A stretch of 64,000 nucleotides of DNA from Oscillospiraceae bacterium (GCA_015066465.1 SVOI01000006.1:1-64000), one strand, 5' to 3'; shown: positions 18,915-28,245, counted from the stretch's first letter. The notes: generated from the letters alone by a model not told the origin. A program made the numbers and translations.

Positions 18915-20105
18915 ATGGCAGGTCCAGGCGGCGGCTCAAGAGGCGGCGGATTCTCAGGAGGTTCACGCGGAGGCGGTGGCGGCTCACGTGGCGGTTTTTC
19001 AGGTGGTTCAAGAGGTTCAAGTGGCGGTAGCTTTGGTGGAGGTTCACGCGGAGGCGGTGGCTTCGGTGGCGGACATCACGGCGGAGGTTTCCACGGCGGA
19101 CACCATCCCCCACCACCAAGACATCACAGACCAATGTACCACGGACGCAGTTATTACGGCGGTGCTGGTCATTACCATCGTGGCGGTGGCGGAGCTTTAT
19201 CTACCATTTTTGCATTCATTATTGTTATAGCAATCATTTTTGCTTTCTTTAAATTTGTAGTTGGTATTAACTCAAATGATATTAAAGACTGGGCAAGTGA
19301 TTTTCAGATTGAAGATACATATAACGAAGATGGCAGGTATTCAGAATCATTATTCCAGGAATACACAAACGATAAATACCAGGAAATTTTCGGCAAAACA
19401 ACATGTTATGAAGACAATATTTTAGTTGTATTCTTAACTACTGACGCTAATGATGGTTATTACACTATTGCCTGGGTTGGTGACAACTTAAGATATGAGG
19501 TTACTGATTTATTTGGTAATGAACAAACAGCCTTAGGCGATGCTATGTCAGACTCAATAAGTGATTATCACGGATATTCTTTAGGAAGTAATTTAGCTCA
19601 GGTTGTTGACAAAATGACTGATAGTGTTACCAGCTTAGGTTTAGATTCACCTTATAAATCTGAAGCTGACAGAAGTACTGTAGCTGAATCAAAGGTTTAC
19701 AACTACTCTAACTGTGAATTCACTGAAGATACAGTAAATACTTCACTTAAGAATTTCACAGATAAAACTGGTATTACTTTCTGTATTGTTGTTGAAAATG
19801 AAACTACTGTTTTTGGTGGTGGCTCCGAGCAGGATTTACCTGTTACAAATCAAAGTCAGAATCCTGATAAGCAGAATAGTTCTTCAATAGGTGTTATTGG
19901 TAGTGCTGACGGCCCTACATCAATAGTTGTTGGTGAAGAAGAAAAAGATTCTTCTACAGTTAAAATTATAGCTATAGTTGTTATAATTGTTGCAATTGTT
20001 GTTCTTATAATCTTCTTAAGAAAACGTTCAAAGAAAAAAGAAGAGGATTTACTTAACGAAGGTAAAATCTCAATAGATAATCCTTCTGACAGCGATTTAC
20101 AGTAA
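18915..20105 (+). CDS. Glycine-rich membrane protein with a GADGPT-like motif
   Basis: A 396-residue protein with two membrane spans. Residues 1-60 are almost pure Gly/Ser/Arg, residues 60-92 are His/Pro/Tyr/Gly rich, and residues 95-115 form the first span. Residues 120-295 form a soluble domain whose fold I cannot name; it loosely recalls TPM-type domains. Near residue 335 the motif IGVIGSADGPTSIVVG appears, close to the IGxIGGADGPT loop of sodium-pumping decarboxylase beta subunits. A second span follows at 350-370 with a charged tail. The gene is monocistronic with its own promoter and terminator. Confidence 0.6.
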   Translation: MAGPGGGSRGGGFSGGSRGGGGGSRGGFSGGSRGSSGGSFGGGSRGGGGFGGGHHGGGFHGGHHPPPPRHHRPMYHGRSYYGGAGHYHRGGGGALSTIFAFIIVIAIIFAFFKFVVGINSNDIKDWASDFQIEDTYNEDGRYSESLFQEYTNDKYQEIFGKTTCYEDNILVVFLTTDANDGYYTIAWVGDNLRYEVTDLFGNEQTALGDAMSDSISDYHGYSLGSNLAQVVDKMTDSVTSLGLDSPYKSEADRSTVAESKVYNYSNCEFTEDTVNTSLKNFTDKTGITFCIVVENETTVFGGGSEQDLPVTNQSQNPDKQNSSSIGVIGSADGPTSIVVGEEEKDSSTVKIIAIVVIIVAIVVLIIFLRKRSKKKEEDLLNEGKISIDNPSDSDLQ

Positions 20106-20109
20106 AACA

Positions 20110-20145
20110 AAAAACGCTAAAGGCTTTTTAGTCTTTAGCGTTTTT
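20110..20145. terminator. Bidirectional intrinsic terminator
   Basis: A 13-bp perfect stem (AAAAACGCTAAAG with its complement), loop of ten bases, separates convergent genes and gives T-tracts on both strands. Confidence 0.85.
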
Positions 20146-20147
20146 AT

Positions 20148-21251
20148 TTATTTTAAGGTTTCACTATTATTTAAAACAGAAGTGCTGTAAATGAATAACA
20201 CATCCTGATTATTAAATTCAACAAAGTTTTCTATCATATTAGGATGCATATAGCGAATGTCAATAAGCGTTATTTTTTTATAGCCCTCTATAAACAATGG
20301 TGCTAAACTGCTACCATAAGAATCACGGAACATTATAAGTTCTTTTTCGGTAGTTGCATTCTCATTTTCTATAGTAACAAGTGAAAGCGGACCACCTAAA
20401 TATGCTTCGTAAAAATCTCTGCCTTTTGCTTTTGATATATCATAAACAAAAATTTCTCTTTGATTCTGATAATCTATTACCTTTGCATTCATAGTATGGT
20501 CATTATATAAAACTCTAAGCATATCGCCAGATAAATTTTTTATAGCATACTGACCATAATAGACGCCATAAACTTCTTTCTCGAAATAATCCTCTTTATA
20601 AGAAGAATTAAGTGTAACACCCATTTCCCCTGCTATTTTTTTAGCAACAGGCAAAATTTGCTCTTGTCGCCAATGGCTATCTGTTTTATAGTAACTATCT
20701 ATTGTGAGTTCAGAGAAAATATCAATATATTTCATATAGCTTGTTTTCTCTGTTATACTGCTTACTAACTTTTCATAATCAAGAGATAGATAGTTTTCGT
20801 CTTCACTTATTAAATAATAGTTTTTATCTGGAATTATTGAAAAATAGACGTTTGTATTTGTATCCTTTAAGTATTTATCATAAACAAAACTAAACTTCAT
20901 GCCTGCATTTTCAATAGATTGTTCATTCAAAGGATATTCTATTTTTGTTATATAACCATCTTTTTCAATAATACTGTTATTAGACAACTTATTAAAAATA
21001 CCTAATTCACTTTGTGCTTTTATAGTTCTGAAGAACTCTCTTAACGGAAACTGGTCAAGAGTGTAATTTTCAAAATTCTTCATAAAACTGCCCGAAACGA
21101 GTGTATTAAAACTAAGGTCTGGGAATTTTGCAAGTTCTCGCCTTTCGCTGACAGAAATATCATCCATTGGTTTAACCCAGGCAAAAACAGAAAGTGTCAA
21201 TATAAAGCCTAACACAAGTACACTTGTAATTATATTTAAAATTCTTTTCAT
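20148..21251 (-). CDS. DHHW-family (AlgX/AlgJ-like) surface protein
   Basis: A 367-residue exported protein with an N-terminal membrane anchor (residues 5-25). It belongs to the DHHW/SGNH-like group paired with MBOAT acyltransferases: a probable Asp-His pair in YKTDSHW near residue 190 and a Ser in MFRDSYGSSLAPL near residue 315. By analogy with AlgJ/AlgX it may place acetyl groups on an extracellular polymer. The variant TDSHW replaces the family's usual DHHW. Its AGGAGG ribosome binding site directly abuts a MITE-like insertion that separates it from the acyltransferase gene. Confidence 0.78.
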   Translation of the reverse strand: MKRILNIITSVLVLGFILTLSVFAWVKPMDDISVSERRELAKFPDLSFNTLVSGSFMKNFENYTLDQFPLREFFRTIKAQSELGIFNKLSNNSIIEKDGYITKIEYPLNEQSIENAGMKFSFVYDKYLKDTNTNVYFSIIPDKNYYLISEDENYLSLDYEKLVSSITEKTSYMKYIDIFSELTIDSYYKTDSHWRQEQILPVAKKIAGEMGVTLNSSYKEDYFEKEVYGVYYGQYAIKNLSGDMLRVLYNDHTMNAKVIDYQNQREIFVYDISKAKGRDFYEAYLGGPLSLVTIENENATTEKELIMFRDSYGSSLAPLFIEGYKKITLIDIRYMHPNMIENFVEFNNQDVLFIYSTSVLNNSETLK

Positions 21252-21263
21252 ACTGACGCCTCC

Positions 21264-21543
21264 TAAGGTGACGGAAGTCGAACCCCGTACGCCTAAAATT
21301 TAAATTTTTCGGCACATTAAGCCGTTTTTTGTCTTGTTATACGATAAGTATGACTGCGCCAAAGAAACACCTTACTGCACCAAAATCTTTACAATTTTAG
21401 GTGCATGCAGTTTTGTAAGACTAAAAAATTTTCAGTAACAAGGAAAAACTCGCAGGAATACTGACGTATTTCAAGAGTTTTGATGATGTTAGTGGGAATT
21501 TTTGTCTTCCAAAACCGTGCGGTGTTCGGCTCCCGTCACCTTA
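21264..21543. mobile_element. MITE-like element, copy 1 (280 bp)
   Basis: A non-coding 280-bp element with 27-bp terminal inverted repeats beginning TAAGGTGACGG (four mismatches between ends). It is flanked by TA, consistent with target duplication by a Tc1/mariner/IS630-type transposase. A second, inverted copy of the same length lies at 37291-37570. It contains no ORF of note. The insertion is between the stop codon of the MBOAT gene and the ribosome binding site of the DHHW gene. Confidence 0.85.
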
Positions 21544-22941
21544 AAATCTAAAATATAAGAACGGATTAAAAGAGCCATCAACTAAATATGCGGTTACTAA
21601 AACAAGTAAAGCAATAAGAACAATTGGTTCTAAAATACCAACAAGAGTTTTAACGCCTTTTATCTCAGTTAATCTTGTAGCAATCTTTTTAACGAGTGGT
21701 GTAGCACCAACCAAACTTAAAACAAGAATTATCAAATATTCTTTAAGATAATAAATGAATTCTGTTGATACAAGTGGTACACCCGAAGCACCCAACATTG
21801 CTTTAATATAATTAAATGCTTCGCTCATATTTACAGCATCAAATATAACAAAGCTCATAATTATAAAGAACAATGTATAAACTCTGTTTAATACGTGTGT
21901 TTTAGTAACAAATTTACCTACTGGCGTTTTTTCAAATATGAGGAATATAACAAAATATAATCCCCAGATAATGAAATTCCACGCCGCACCGTGCCAGAAG
22001 CCTGTTAAAAACCACACAACAAGAATATTGAAAATCCATCTTGTTTTTTTCACTCTGTTGCCACCAAGTGGAATGTAAACGTAGTCTCTAAACCACGAGC
22101 CTAAAGAAATATGCCATCTTCTCCAGAATTCAGAAATACTTTTAGAAATGAACGGAAAATTGAAGTTTTCCATAAATTCAAAGCCTAAAATTTTACCAAG
22201 ACCTATTGCCATATCAGAATAACCTGAAAAGTCAAAGTAAACTTGTAAACAAAAAGCAACAGCATACAACCAATAAAACAATAAGGATTTATCATCTGAG
22301 GCTTTAAAAGTAACACAAAGCTCGCCTAAGGCGTTTGCAAGAAGAACTTTTTTTGAAAGACCAATTATAAATCTTCTTAAACCTGTACTGATTTTTTCAA
22401 AGCCTATTTTTCTTTCTGTTAAAGAGTCAACAATGTCGCTATATCTTACAATAGGTCCCGCAATAAGTTGTGGAAACATTGTTATATAGGTTGCGAGGTT
22501 TATTAGATTTTTCTGTGCTTTTACAGTACCACGATAAACGTCAACTGCATAGCTTAAAATCTGAAAAGTGTAAAAACTGATACCAATTGGAAGTGCAACG
22601 TTTAATAAGTTCAACGAAAGTCCCGTTACACTATTAAAATTTTCTATAAAGAAATTAGAATATTTAAAGAAGACTAAAAAACCTAAATTAATTATTATAT
22701 TGATTGTGATTATCAATTTCTTTTTAGATTTTTCATTTGTAGCCTCAATTAGTAATCCGGAAACGAAACCGATTATAATTGAGGCTACCATCATTATTAC
22801 ATATTTAGGCTCTCCCCAACCATAAAAAACAAGACTGCTTATAAGAAGAACTGTATTCTTAAGTTTTTGGGGAGCTAAAAAGTAAAGTATCAGTACACTT
22901 GGCAGAAAGTAATATAAGAATGGTATGCTCGAAAAAAGCAT
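21541..22941 (-). CDS. MBOAT O-acyltransferase (AlgI-like)
   Basis: A 466-residue membrane-bound O-acyltransferase with about eleven transmembrane segments. The family signatures EFWRRWHISLGSWFRDYVYI and FLTGFWHGAAWNFIIWGLYF (catalytic His in the latter) are intact. AlgI-type enzymes pass acyl groups across the membrane for modification of alginate, teichoic acid or other polymers. The protein ends with the family-typical FLYFRF. Its stop codon TAA overlaps the end of the MITE-like insertion. Confidence 0.92.
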   Translation of the reverse strand: MLFSSIPFLYYFLPSVLILYFLAPQKLKNTVLLISSLVFYGWGEPKYVIMMVASIIIGFVSGLLIEATNEKSKKKLIITINIIINLGFLVFFKYSNFFIENFNSVTGLSLNLLNVALPIGISFYTFQILSYAVDVYRGTVKAQKNLINLATYITMFPQLIAGPIVRYSDIVDSLTERKIGFEKISTGLRRFIIGLSKKVLLANALGELCVTFKASDDKSLLFYWLYAVAFCLQVYFDFSGYSDMAIGLGKILGFEFMENFNFPFISKSISEFWRRWHISLGSWFRDYVYIPLGGNRVKKTRWIFNILVVWFLTGFWHGAAWNFIIWGLYFVIFLIFEKTPVGKFVTKTHVLNRVYTLFFIIMSFVIFDAVNMSEAFNYIKAMLGASGVPLVSTEFIYYLKEYLIILVLSLVGATPLVKKIATRLTEIKGVKTLVGILEPIVLIALLVLVTAYLVDGSFNPFLYFRF

Positions 22942-22983
22942 TTTTTAACCCCTATCCAAAGTGTAATATTATTTTAAAAGCGA

Positions 22984-23559
22984 TTATGCAACTGCTTCTT
23001 CAGCTACAACAACTGCACTTTCACCCATAACTGTAGTAAGCTGTGTTTTGAAATAATCAATAGCTTCACCATTACCAATTGCATAAACTACATAGTCGCC
23101 ACCATTAACATTCACGATAACGATTTTTTCTGGGAAACCACACATCCATTGTGTTGCTAAAACGCTTTCTTTAAGAGAAGCTGCAAAGCTTTCAGCATCA
23201 CCAGCACTCTTAAGCTTAAAAGCACCACTTGTGAATGTATTAGCATTCATAGCGTGAACGAAAGACGCAACTTCATCAACATCTGCTAATAATTCATCAT
23301 TTGTGTGAAGCATACTGTTAACAACTTCTGTATCTGCAAGATTCATTAAACCTGCTTTGCCATCAACTGGTGCGTTGATATCGCCACCAACAGCAAAGAA
23401 TTTATTTTCTTCTGTGTAAGTGTCAACAACCTTGTTGATAACGTCTGCTGTGTCTGTAAATTCCATTTTTGCTGCACCATTACCACAACCAACAGCAATA
23501 ACACCAATTGCAACAACTAAAGCAACTGCAACGATTGACATAATAATTTTTTTGTTCAT
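22984..23559 (-). CDS. DUF4358 lipoprotein
   Basis: A 191-residue predicted lipoprotein: signal peptide with a lipobox ending IAVGC at Cys 25, then a small alpha/beta domain with FAASLKESVLATQWMCGFPE, characteristic of DUF4358. DUF4358 genes often accompany MBOAT and DHHW genes in Clostridia, as here, so it is probably an accessory of the same surface-acylation system. The MBOAT gene follows after 42 bases. Confidence 0.75.
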   Translation of the reverse strand: MNKKIIMSIVAVALVVAIGVIAVGCGNGAAKMEFTDTADVINKVVDTYTEENKFFAVGGDINAPVDGKAGLMNLADTEVVNSMLHTNDELLADVDEVASFVHAMNANTFTSGAFKLKSAGDAESFAASLKESVLATQWMCGFPEKIVIVNVNGGDYVVYAIGNGEAIDYFKTQLTTVMGESAVVVAEEAVA

Positions 23560-23579
23560 TAAAAAAACTCCTTTGTTTT

Positions 23580-24662
23580 TTATTTATTTTCATACTCGAA
23601 AGTATAATTTTTAAATCCATCTGTGTATATCTGTTCGCCGTCTGTCTTCACCCACATTACTTCAACGTTTTCTAAAGACTCAACTATCTTTTTACCATCT
23701 TCAATACTCATTAAGAAAAGAGAGGTTGAAAGAGCATCACCGAGCCCTGAATCTTTTGTTAAAACTGAAACAGATAAATACTTATTTCCGGGTAATAACG
23801 TTTCAGGGTCAATTATATGATGATAGTTTTTGCCGTTCACTTCATAGAAACGTTGGTAACAACCACTTGTTACAAGTGACATATCTGATAATTTAAGATA
23901 TTCAATATGTGGGGCTTCTTCTTGTTTTTCAATATCTGGATTTTCTATACCGACTTTCCACGGCTCATTGTTTTTGCCCATACCGATAGTACGAACATTA
24001 CCACCGATATTAAGAAGAAAATCACTGACACCTTTATTTATTAAATATTCTGCTATTCTTTCTACTGCATAGCCTTTGGCTATTGCACCAACGTCAAGTA
24101 TCATTTCTGGGTCAGAAAGAAAAACAGTATTATTTTCTTCGTCAATTTCAAGATTATTTATATCTGTATGCTTCATTGCTTCTTTCAACAAATTCTGAGG
24201 TGGCAATTCTGCATTAGCTGGGTCAGAAAGCCCTAAATTGCGATATTTATGCCATATTGAGAGCACACTACCCATAGCAACGTTAATTTTACCATTTGTC
24301 AGTGTATACATCTCTTTAGAATAAAGCAACAAATCAATTATTTTTTCATCTACTTTTACAACATTATGTTTTCCATCAATAAGTTCATTTATAACACAAA
24401 TGTTATTCATTCCCTCATATCTGAAATAAATATTATAAAGCTTATGATAATTATTAAGTTCTGTTTTTATTTCTTCACAAATGCTTTTGAACTCTTCTTC
24501 TGTTTCGGTATAACCCGTAATTGTTGTTACAGTATCAAAATAATCAAAATAGTATTCTGAAAACTTTTGTTTTTCCTTTACAGTATTACAAGAAGTAAAG
24601 AAAGAAAGTTGTGAAGCAAGTAATATTACACTCAAAAATATTGAAAACGATTTTCTCTTCAT
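23580..24662 (-). CDS. apbE: FAD:protein FMN transferase ApbE (lipoprotein)
   Basis: A 360-residue extracytoplasmic enzyme. It splits FAD and attaches FMN covalently to a Thr in substrate proteins such as RnfG and RnfD. The lipobox FFTSC near residue 25 anchors it outside the membrane. Signatures include FDTVTTITGY near residue 45, DVGAIAKGYAVERIAEYL near residue 190 and LLNIGGNVRTIG near 218. It stands about 1.2 kb from the end of the rnf operon, which encodes its likely substrates. A terminator separates it from the upstream lipoprotein gene; DUF4358 follows after 20 bases. Confidence 0.92.
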   Translation of the reverse strand: MKRKSFSIFLSVILLASQLSFFTSCNTVKEKQKFSEYYFDYFDTVTTITGYTETEEEFKSICEEIKTELNNYHKLYNIYFRYEGMNNICVINELIDGKHNVVKVDEKIIDLLLYSKEMYTLTNGKINVAMGSVLSIWHKYRNLGLSDPANAELPPQNLLKEAMKHTDINNLEIDEENNTVFLSDPEMILDVGAIAKGYAVERIAEYLINKGVSDFLLNIGGNVRTIGMGKNNEPWKVGIENPDIEKQEEAPHIEYLKLSDMSLVTSGCYQRFYEVNGKNYHHIIDPETLLPGNKYLSVSVLTKDSGLGDALSTSLFLMSIEDGKKIVESLENVEVMWVKTDGEQIYTDGFKNYTFEYENK

Positions 24663-24674
24663 ATTTAAAAATAA

Positions 24675-24700
24675 GGGATGTTGCTATGAAACAACATCCC
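24675..24700 (-). terminator. Terminator between lipoprotein gene and apbE
   Basis: A 9-bp stem GGGATGTTG/CAACATCCC with an eight-base loop; on the minus strand TTATTTTTAAAT follows. Confidence 0.8.
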
Positions 24701-24721
24701 CTTAAAATTAGTTGTTTTAAC

Positions 24722-25777
24722 TTATTTTGTTGCAGCTGTAGCAGCCTTAATCATATCACCGATAGCCATTGTGCAACCAGCTGTTGCAAGGTCACCTGTT
24801 GCATAACCATCTTCAGCAGCAAGACCAGCGAAGTCAGCTGATGTTTTACCAACAAGAGCAGCATCAAAAGCAGCTGCTTGTTCGTTCCATTCTTTTACAG
24901 CACCTTCTGTACCATCGTGTTTTGCACCGTATGCAGCCATACCATAGTCTGTACCAAGTTCAAGCTTTGTTTTGATTTCTGCTGTAGCGTCAAGAGTTGA
25001 TTTACCAACAACATCAAATGGCATTTTACCCTGTACACAGTCTGTCTTAGCAACTACAACTTTACCGTCTGCATCTGTAACAACAGCAGCAATTGTTGTA
25101 TCAATCTGAGCAAGACCAGCTTTTTCTTCTGTAGCATCTGCACTTGAATGTGAGTTAGCAGCTACAAGAGCAACTGAAAGTTTATTTTCAGCAGTAGCTT
25201 TTGAATCTGCAGCTGAGCTAACAGCCTTTTCAAGAGCTGAAACGAAATCATTAACATTAATTGTGCAACCTGCTGTTGCAAGGTCGCCCTGAGCATAACC
25301 GTCTTCAGCCATTAAAGCTTTAACTTCTGCAACTGTTTTACCTTTTGCAGTAGCCATAAATACATCAGCTTGTTCGTTCCATTCTAATGCTTTGCCTTCT
25401 GAACCGTCGTGTTTCTTACCGTATGCAGCCATACCGTAATCTGTGCCTTTTTCATACTTTGTTCTTAAATCTTCAACTGCAATGTTTTTACCAGCTGAAG
25501 TCCAAGCAGTTTTGATTTGTGCTGTATCAAGGTCGATAGCAGCAATTTTGCCTTCAGCATCAAGAAGAACTGCAACTGCAGTTGTATTAAATTCGCCTGC
25601 GCCGTTTGTTTCGCCATCAGCATCTTTTGCTTCGCCGTAGCTTGAAACAACACCTAAACCGAATTTGAGTGTAGCAGCATCGCCGCCTGTAGGTTCTTTG
25701 TCACCTGAGCAACCAACTAAAGCTGCAACTGATAATACCATTACTAATACAAGTGCAAGACTGAGAATCTTTTTCAT
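24722..25777 (-). CDS. Lipoprotein with two tandem copies of one domain
   Basis: A 351-residue predicted lipoprotein, lipobox LVGC near residue 22. The start is the ATG at 25777, eight codons inside the longest frame, because an AAAGGAGAAG site lies just before it. Two similar halves of about 150 residues each contain YGMAAYG, KHDG, EWNEQA and DLATAGCT in that order. The fold resembles the Tpp15/FMN-binding-type lipoproteins associated with extracellular electron transfer, but the canonical SGAT flavinylation motif is absent. Its location between apbE and the rnf operon suggests a role in surface electron transfer. Confidence 0.6.
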   Translation of the reverse strand: MKKILSLALVLVMVLSVAALVGCSGDKEPTGGDAATLKFGLGVVSSYGEAKDADGETNGAGEFNTTAVAVLLDAEGKIAAIDLDTAQIKTAWTSAGKNIAVEDLRTKYEKGTDYGMAAYGKKHDGSEGKALEWNEQADVFMATAKGKTVAEVKALMAEDGYAQGDLATAGCTINVNDFVSALEKAVSSAADSKATAENKLSVALVAANSHSSADATEEKAGLAQIDTTIAAVVTDADGKVVVAKTDCVQGKMPFDVVGKSTLDATAEIKTKLELGTDYGMAAYGAKHDGTEGAVKEWNEQAAAFDAALVGKTSADFAGLAAEDGYATGDLATAGCTMAIGDMIKAATAATK

Positions 25778-25837
25778 TTTAATCTTCTCCTTTAACATTT
25801 AATTTTTCTTGCATATAGAGTTTTCACTCTAAAACTG

Positions 25838-25866
25838 ATTATTACAGATTTCCAACAGTTTGTCAA
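25838..25866 (-). promoter_or_regulatory. Sigma-A promoter of the duplicated-domain lipoprotein gene
   Basis: On the minus strand TTGACA is followed after 17 bases by AATAAT, 61 bases before the start codon. The lipoprotein gene thus has its own promoter separate from rnf. Confidence 0.65.
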
Positions 25867-25910
25867 TACTATTGTTAAAAAATAAACAATATTTTAAAAT
25901 TTAGAAAAAA

Positions 25911-26411
25911 CTATACAACTTTTTCCAATTTTTTTACAAGTATTGAACTGATAATTCCAATAACTACACCAGCAATTGTGCCAGTAATTGAAAGAACTAT
26001 CATATAATACCCTATTTGTATTGTATCAAACAGGAAAATTGCAACCAAAATCTGACCGAGATTATGAGAGATACCGCCTATTATACTTACACCGACAATT
26101 GAAAAAAGATTTATCTTTTTAAATAAAGTCATTAAAGCAAGGCTTAAAACCGCACCTGCTACGCTGTAAGCCAACGTCATAACGTTACCAAAGAGCAATG
26201 CCACAATAAATACCCTTATAAGCGAAACTGTTACTGCCTCTTTTAAACCGAACTTATAAAGCACGAAAATTATTATAATATTCGGAAGCCCCATTTTTAT
26301 TCCTGGAACTGCAGTAGATATTGGTGGTAGCATTACTTCTAAATAAGAAAGAACCAATGCCACAGAAGTCAAAACACCTAAAAGTGCTATTCGTCTGGTT
26401 TTGTTTCTCAT
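25911..26411 (-). CDS. Gx transporter family protein
   Basis: A 166-residue integral membrane protein with about five helices and glycine-rich turns (SVALVLSYLEVMLPP, GISHNLGQILVA), matching the Gx transporter / heptaprenyl-diphosphate-synthase component I-like family. In Clostridia this gene commonly follows a NusG-domain-II gene near rnf, as it does here after 22 bases. A substrate or an electron-transfer role has not been established. Confidence 0.8.
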   Translation of the reverse strand: MRNKTRRIALLGVLTSVALVLSYLEVMLPPISTAVPGIKMGLPNIIIIFVLYKFGLKEAVTVSLIRVFIVALLFGNVMTLAYSVAGAVLSLALMTLFKKINLFSIVGVSIIGGISHNLGQILVAIFLFDTIQIGYYMIVLSITGTIAGVVIGIISSILVKKLEKVV

Positions 26412-26433
26412 AAAATCTCGTTTCTGTTACAAA

Positions 26434-26814
26434 TTAAACAACTGCATCTAATTCATCAGTAGCTTCATCTGCAACAATTTCTATTACAACCTTGTGTGGA
26501 AGACACACGATTGTTTCACCTTTATATGAAATCTTGCTATGACCTTCACATATTTTATCAGGACAATTAGCATCTTTCATAAAAGCTTTGTTATCTTCAA
26601 TAACCAGAGTATTTCTGCCGTTATCCCCTGTTTCAATAACTACTTCTGTATTTACAGAAAGCGGATAACGTTCAGTTTCTTTACCATCAATTTTAATAAC
26701 AGCAAATGAACCCTCGGTTTTAAAGATATTAAGTAAAAGTAATCCCACTGCCGCTACCGCAATAACGATAACGGCAAGGATTATATCATTTTTAAATTTT
26801 TTCTTATTATTCAT
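26434..26814 (-). CDS. NusG domain II-containing membrane protein
   Basis: A 126-residue protein: one N-terminal membrane helix (residues 8-28) and an external beta domain of the NusG domain II type, with CPDKIC near residue 85 and CLPHKVVIEI near 105. The start is the ATG at 26814, which overlaps the end of rnfB with one base between stop and start codon; the longer TTG-initiated frame would run into rnfB. These proteins are habitual neighbours of rnf operons and may assist assembly or redox chemistry; that is inference. Confidence 0.8.
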   Translation of the reverse strand: MNNKKKFKNDIILAVIVIAVAAVGLLLLNIFKTEGSFAVIKIDGKETERYPLSVNTEVVIETGDNGRNTLVIEDNKAFMKDANCPDKICEGHSKISYKGETIVCLPHKVVIEIVADEATDELDAVV

Positions 26815-26815
26815 A

Positions 26816-27634
26816 TTAACCAATCTTATTATTTCTAAAATCAATTGGTTTTAAACACTTTGTAGGACAATTTTCTTCGCACAAACGACAACCAGTACAT
26901 TTATCGTAATCAATTCTTGCAAGGTTATCAATAACTGTAATTGCTTTTTCAGGACAGTTAAGCTCACACTTTTTACATCCGATACAAGCATTTTTACAAT
27001 TTGTACGAGCAAGAGCACCCTTCTGAACGTTACTACACATAACCGCAGTTTTTGATTCTTTTGGAAGAAGTTTAATTATGTGTTTAGGGCAAGTACCTAC
27101 ACATTTACCACAACCAACACATTCTCTTGGGTCAACATGAGCAAGTCCGTCGTGAACACAGATTGCGTTAACCGGACAAACAGTAGCACAGTCGCCACAA
27201 CCTACACAGCTATATGCACAGTCAAAAGGACCACCGTAAACCATAGCAGCTGCTTTACAAGATTTGATACCATCATAAATTGCATTTGATTTAGCTGCTT
27301 CGCAGTCACCACCGCAAGCAACAAAAGCAACTTTTGGCTCGAGCTCCTGAATTTTAACACCTAAAATAATTGAAAGCTGTGCTGCAGTTGAAGAACCACC
27401 AGGGATACAGAGATTTGGCTCTGCTTCGCCCTTTGCTACTGCTTCAGCGTAGCCGTCACAACCTGTGTAGCCACAAGCACCGCAGTTGGCACCAGGAAGC
27501 GCTTCACGGACGAGCTTAACTTTTTCATCTTCGTCAACTGCAAAGAACTTTGATGCGAGTGCCAAAACGATACCCAAAACAAGACCTACACAAGCAACAA
27601 CGCCTAAAGCCATTAAAATCGGCATTATATCCAT
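26816..27634 (-). CDS. rnfB: Rnf complex subunit B
   Basis: Iron-sulphur subunit of the ferredoxin:NAD+ oxidoreductase, 272 residues. After an N-terminal membrane helix it has the CGACGYTGCDGYAEAV cluster motif near residue 50 and several CxxCxxCxxxC ferredoxin motifs (CVGCGDCATVC, CVGCGKCVGTC, CIGCKKCELNC, CTGCRLCEENC). It receives electrons from ferredoxin. It is the last core gene in the order rnfC-D-G-E-A-B and lies 15 bases after rnfA. Confidence 0.95.
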   Translation of the reverse strand: MDIMPILMALGVVACVGLVLGIVLALASKFFAVDEDEKVKLVREALPGANCGACGYTGCDGYAEAVAKGEAEPNLCIPGGSSTAAQLSIILGVKIQELEPKVAFVACGGDCEAAKSNAIYDGIKSCKAAAMVYGGPFDCAYSCVGCGDCATVCPVNAICVHDGLAHVDPRECVGCGKCVGTCPKHIIKLLPKESKTAVMCSNVQKGALARTNCKNACIGCKKCELNCPEKAITVIDNLARIDYDKCTGCRLCEENCPTKCLKPIDFRNNKIG

Positions 27635-27649
27635 TTTACACTCACCACC

Positions 27650-28243
27650 TTATTTGAATAAATTTTCAACAATGCCTTCAAAACCAAAGAAAGCAAGTGA
27701 CACGAATGAAGCTGCGATTAACGTTGCAGGAAGTCCTTTGAAATGCTCAGGAATATCGCTTTCATCAATTCTGGAACGAACGCCAGAGAAGAGAACCATT
27801 GCAAGCATAAAACCAAGGCCGCAACCTAATGCACTTACCATTGATTCAAGGAAATTGAAACCATCTTTAATATTATTGATAGTAACACCTAAAACCGCAC
27901 AGTTTGTTGTTATAAGTGGTAAATAAACACCAAGGCTCTTATGAAGTGCCGGAATGAACTTCTTTAAGAAGATTTCAACAAACTGAACCAATGAAGCAAT
28001 AACTAAAATGAAAACTATAGTCTGTAAATAACCAAGATTTAAGTTATTGAGAACAAAATTCTGAATTGGCCAGGTAACTGCAGTTGCAAGTAACATAACA
28101 AATGTAACTGCAACACCCATACCGACTGCCTGATTAAGCTTTTTAGAAACACCTAAGAATGGGCAAATACCAAGGAACTGTCTTAAAACATAGTTATTAA
28201 CTAATACTGCTGATAACAATATAACTATTAATGTTTTAAACAT
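27650..28243 (-). CDS. rnfA: Rnf complex subunit A
   Basis: A 197-residue integral membrane subunit with six helices, homologous to RnfE and NqrE. The FLGICPFLGVSKKL and ITTNCAVLGV segments hold the conserved cysteines that coordinate a membrane-embedded iron-sulphur cluster shared with RnfE. It follows rnfE after two bases. Confidence 0.95.
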   Translation of the reverse strand: MFKTLIVILLSAVLVNNYVLRQFLGICPFLGVSKKLNQAVGMGVAVTFVMLLATAVTWPIQNFVLNNLNLGYLQTIVFILVIASLVQFVEIFLKKFIPALHKSLGVYLPLITTNCAVLGVTINNIKDGFNFLESMVSALGCGLGFMLAMVLFSGVRSRIDESDIPEHFKGLPATLIAASFVSLAFFGFEGIVENLFK

Positions 28244-28245
28244 AA

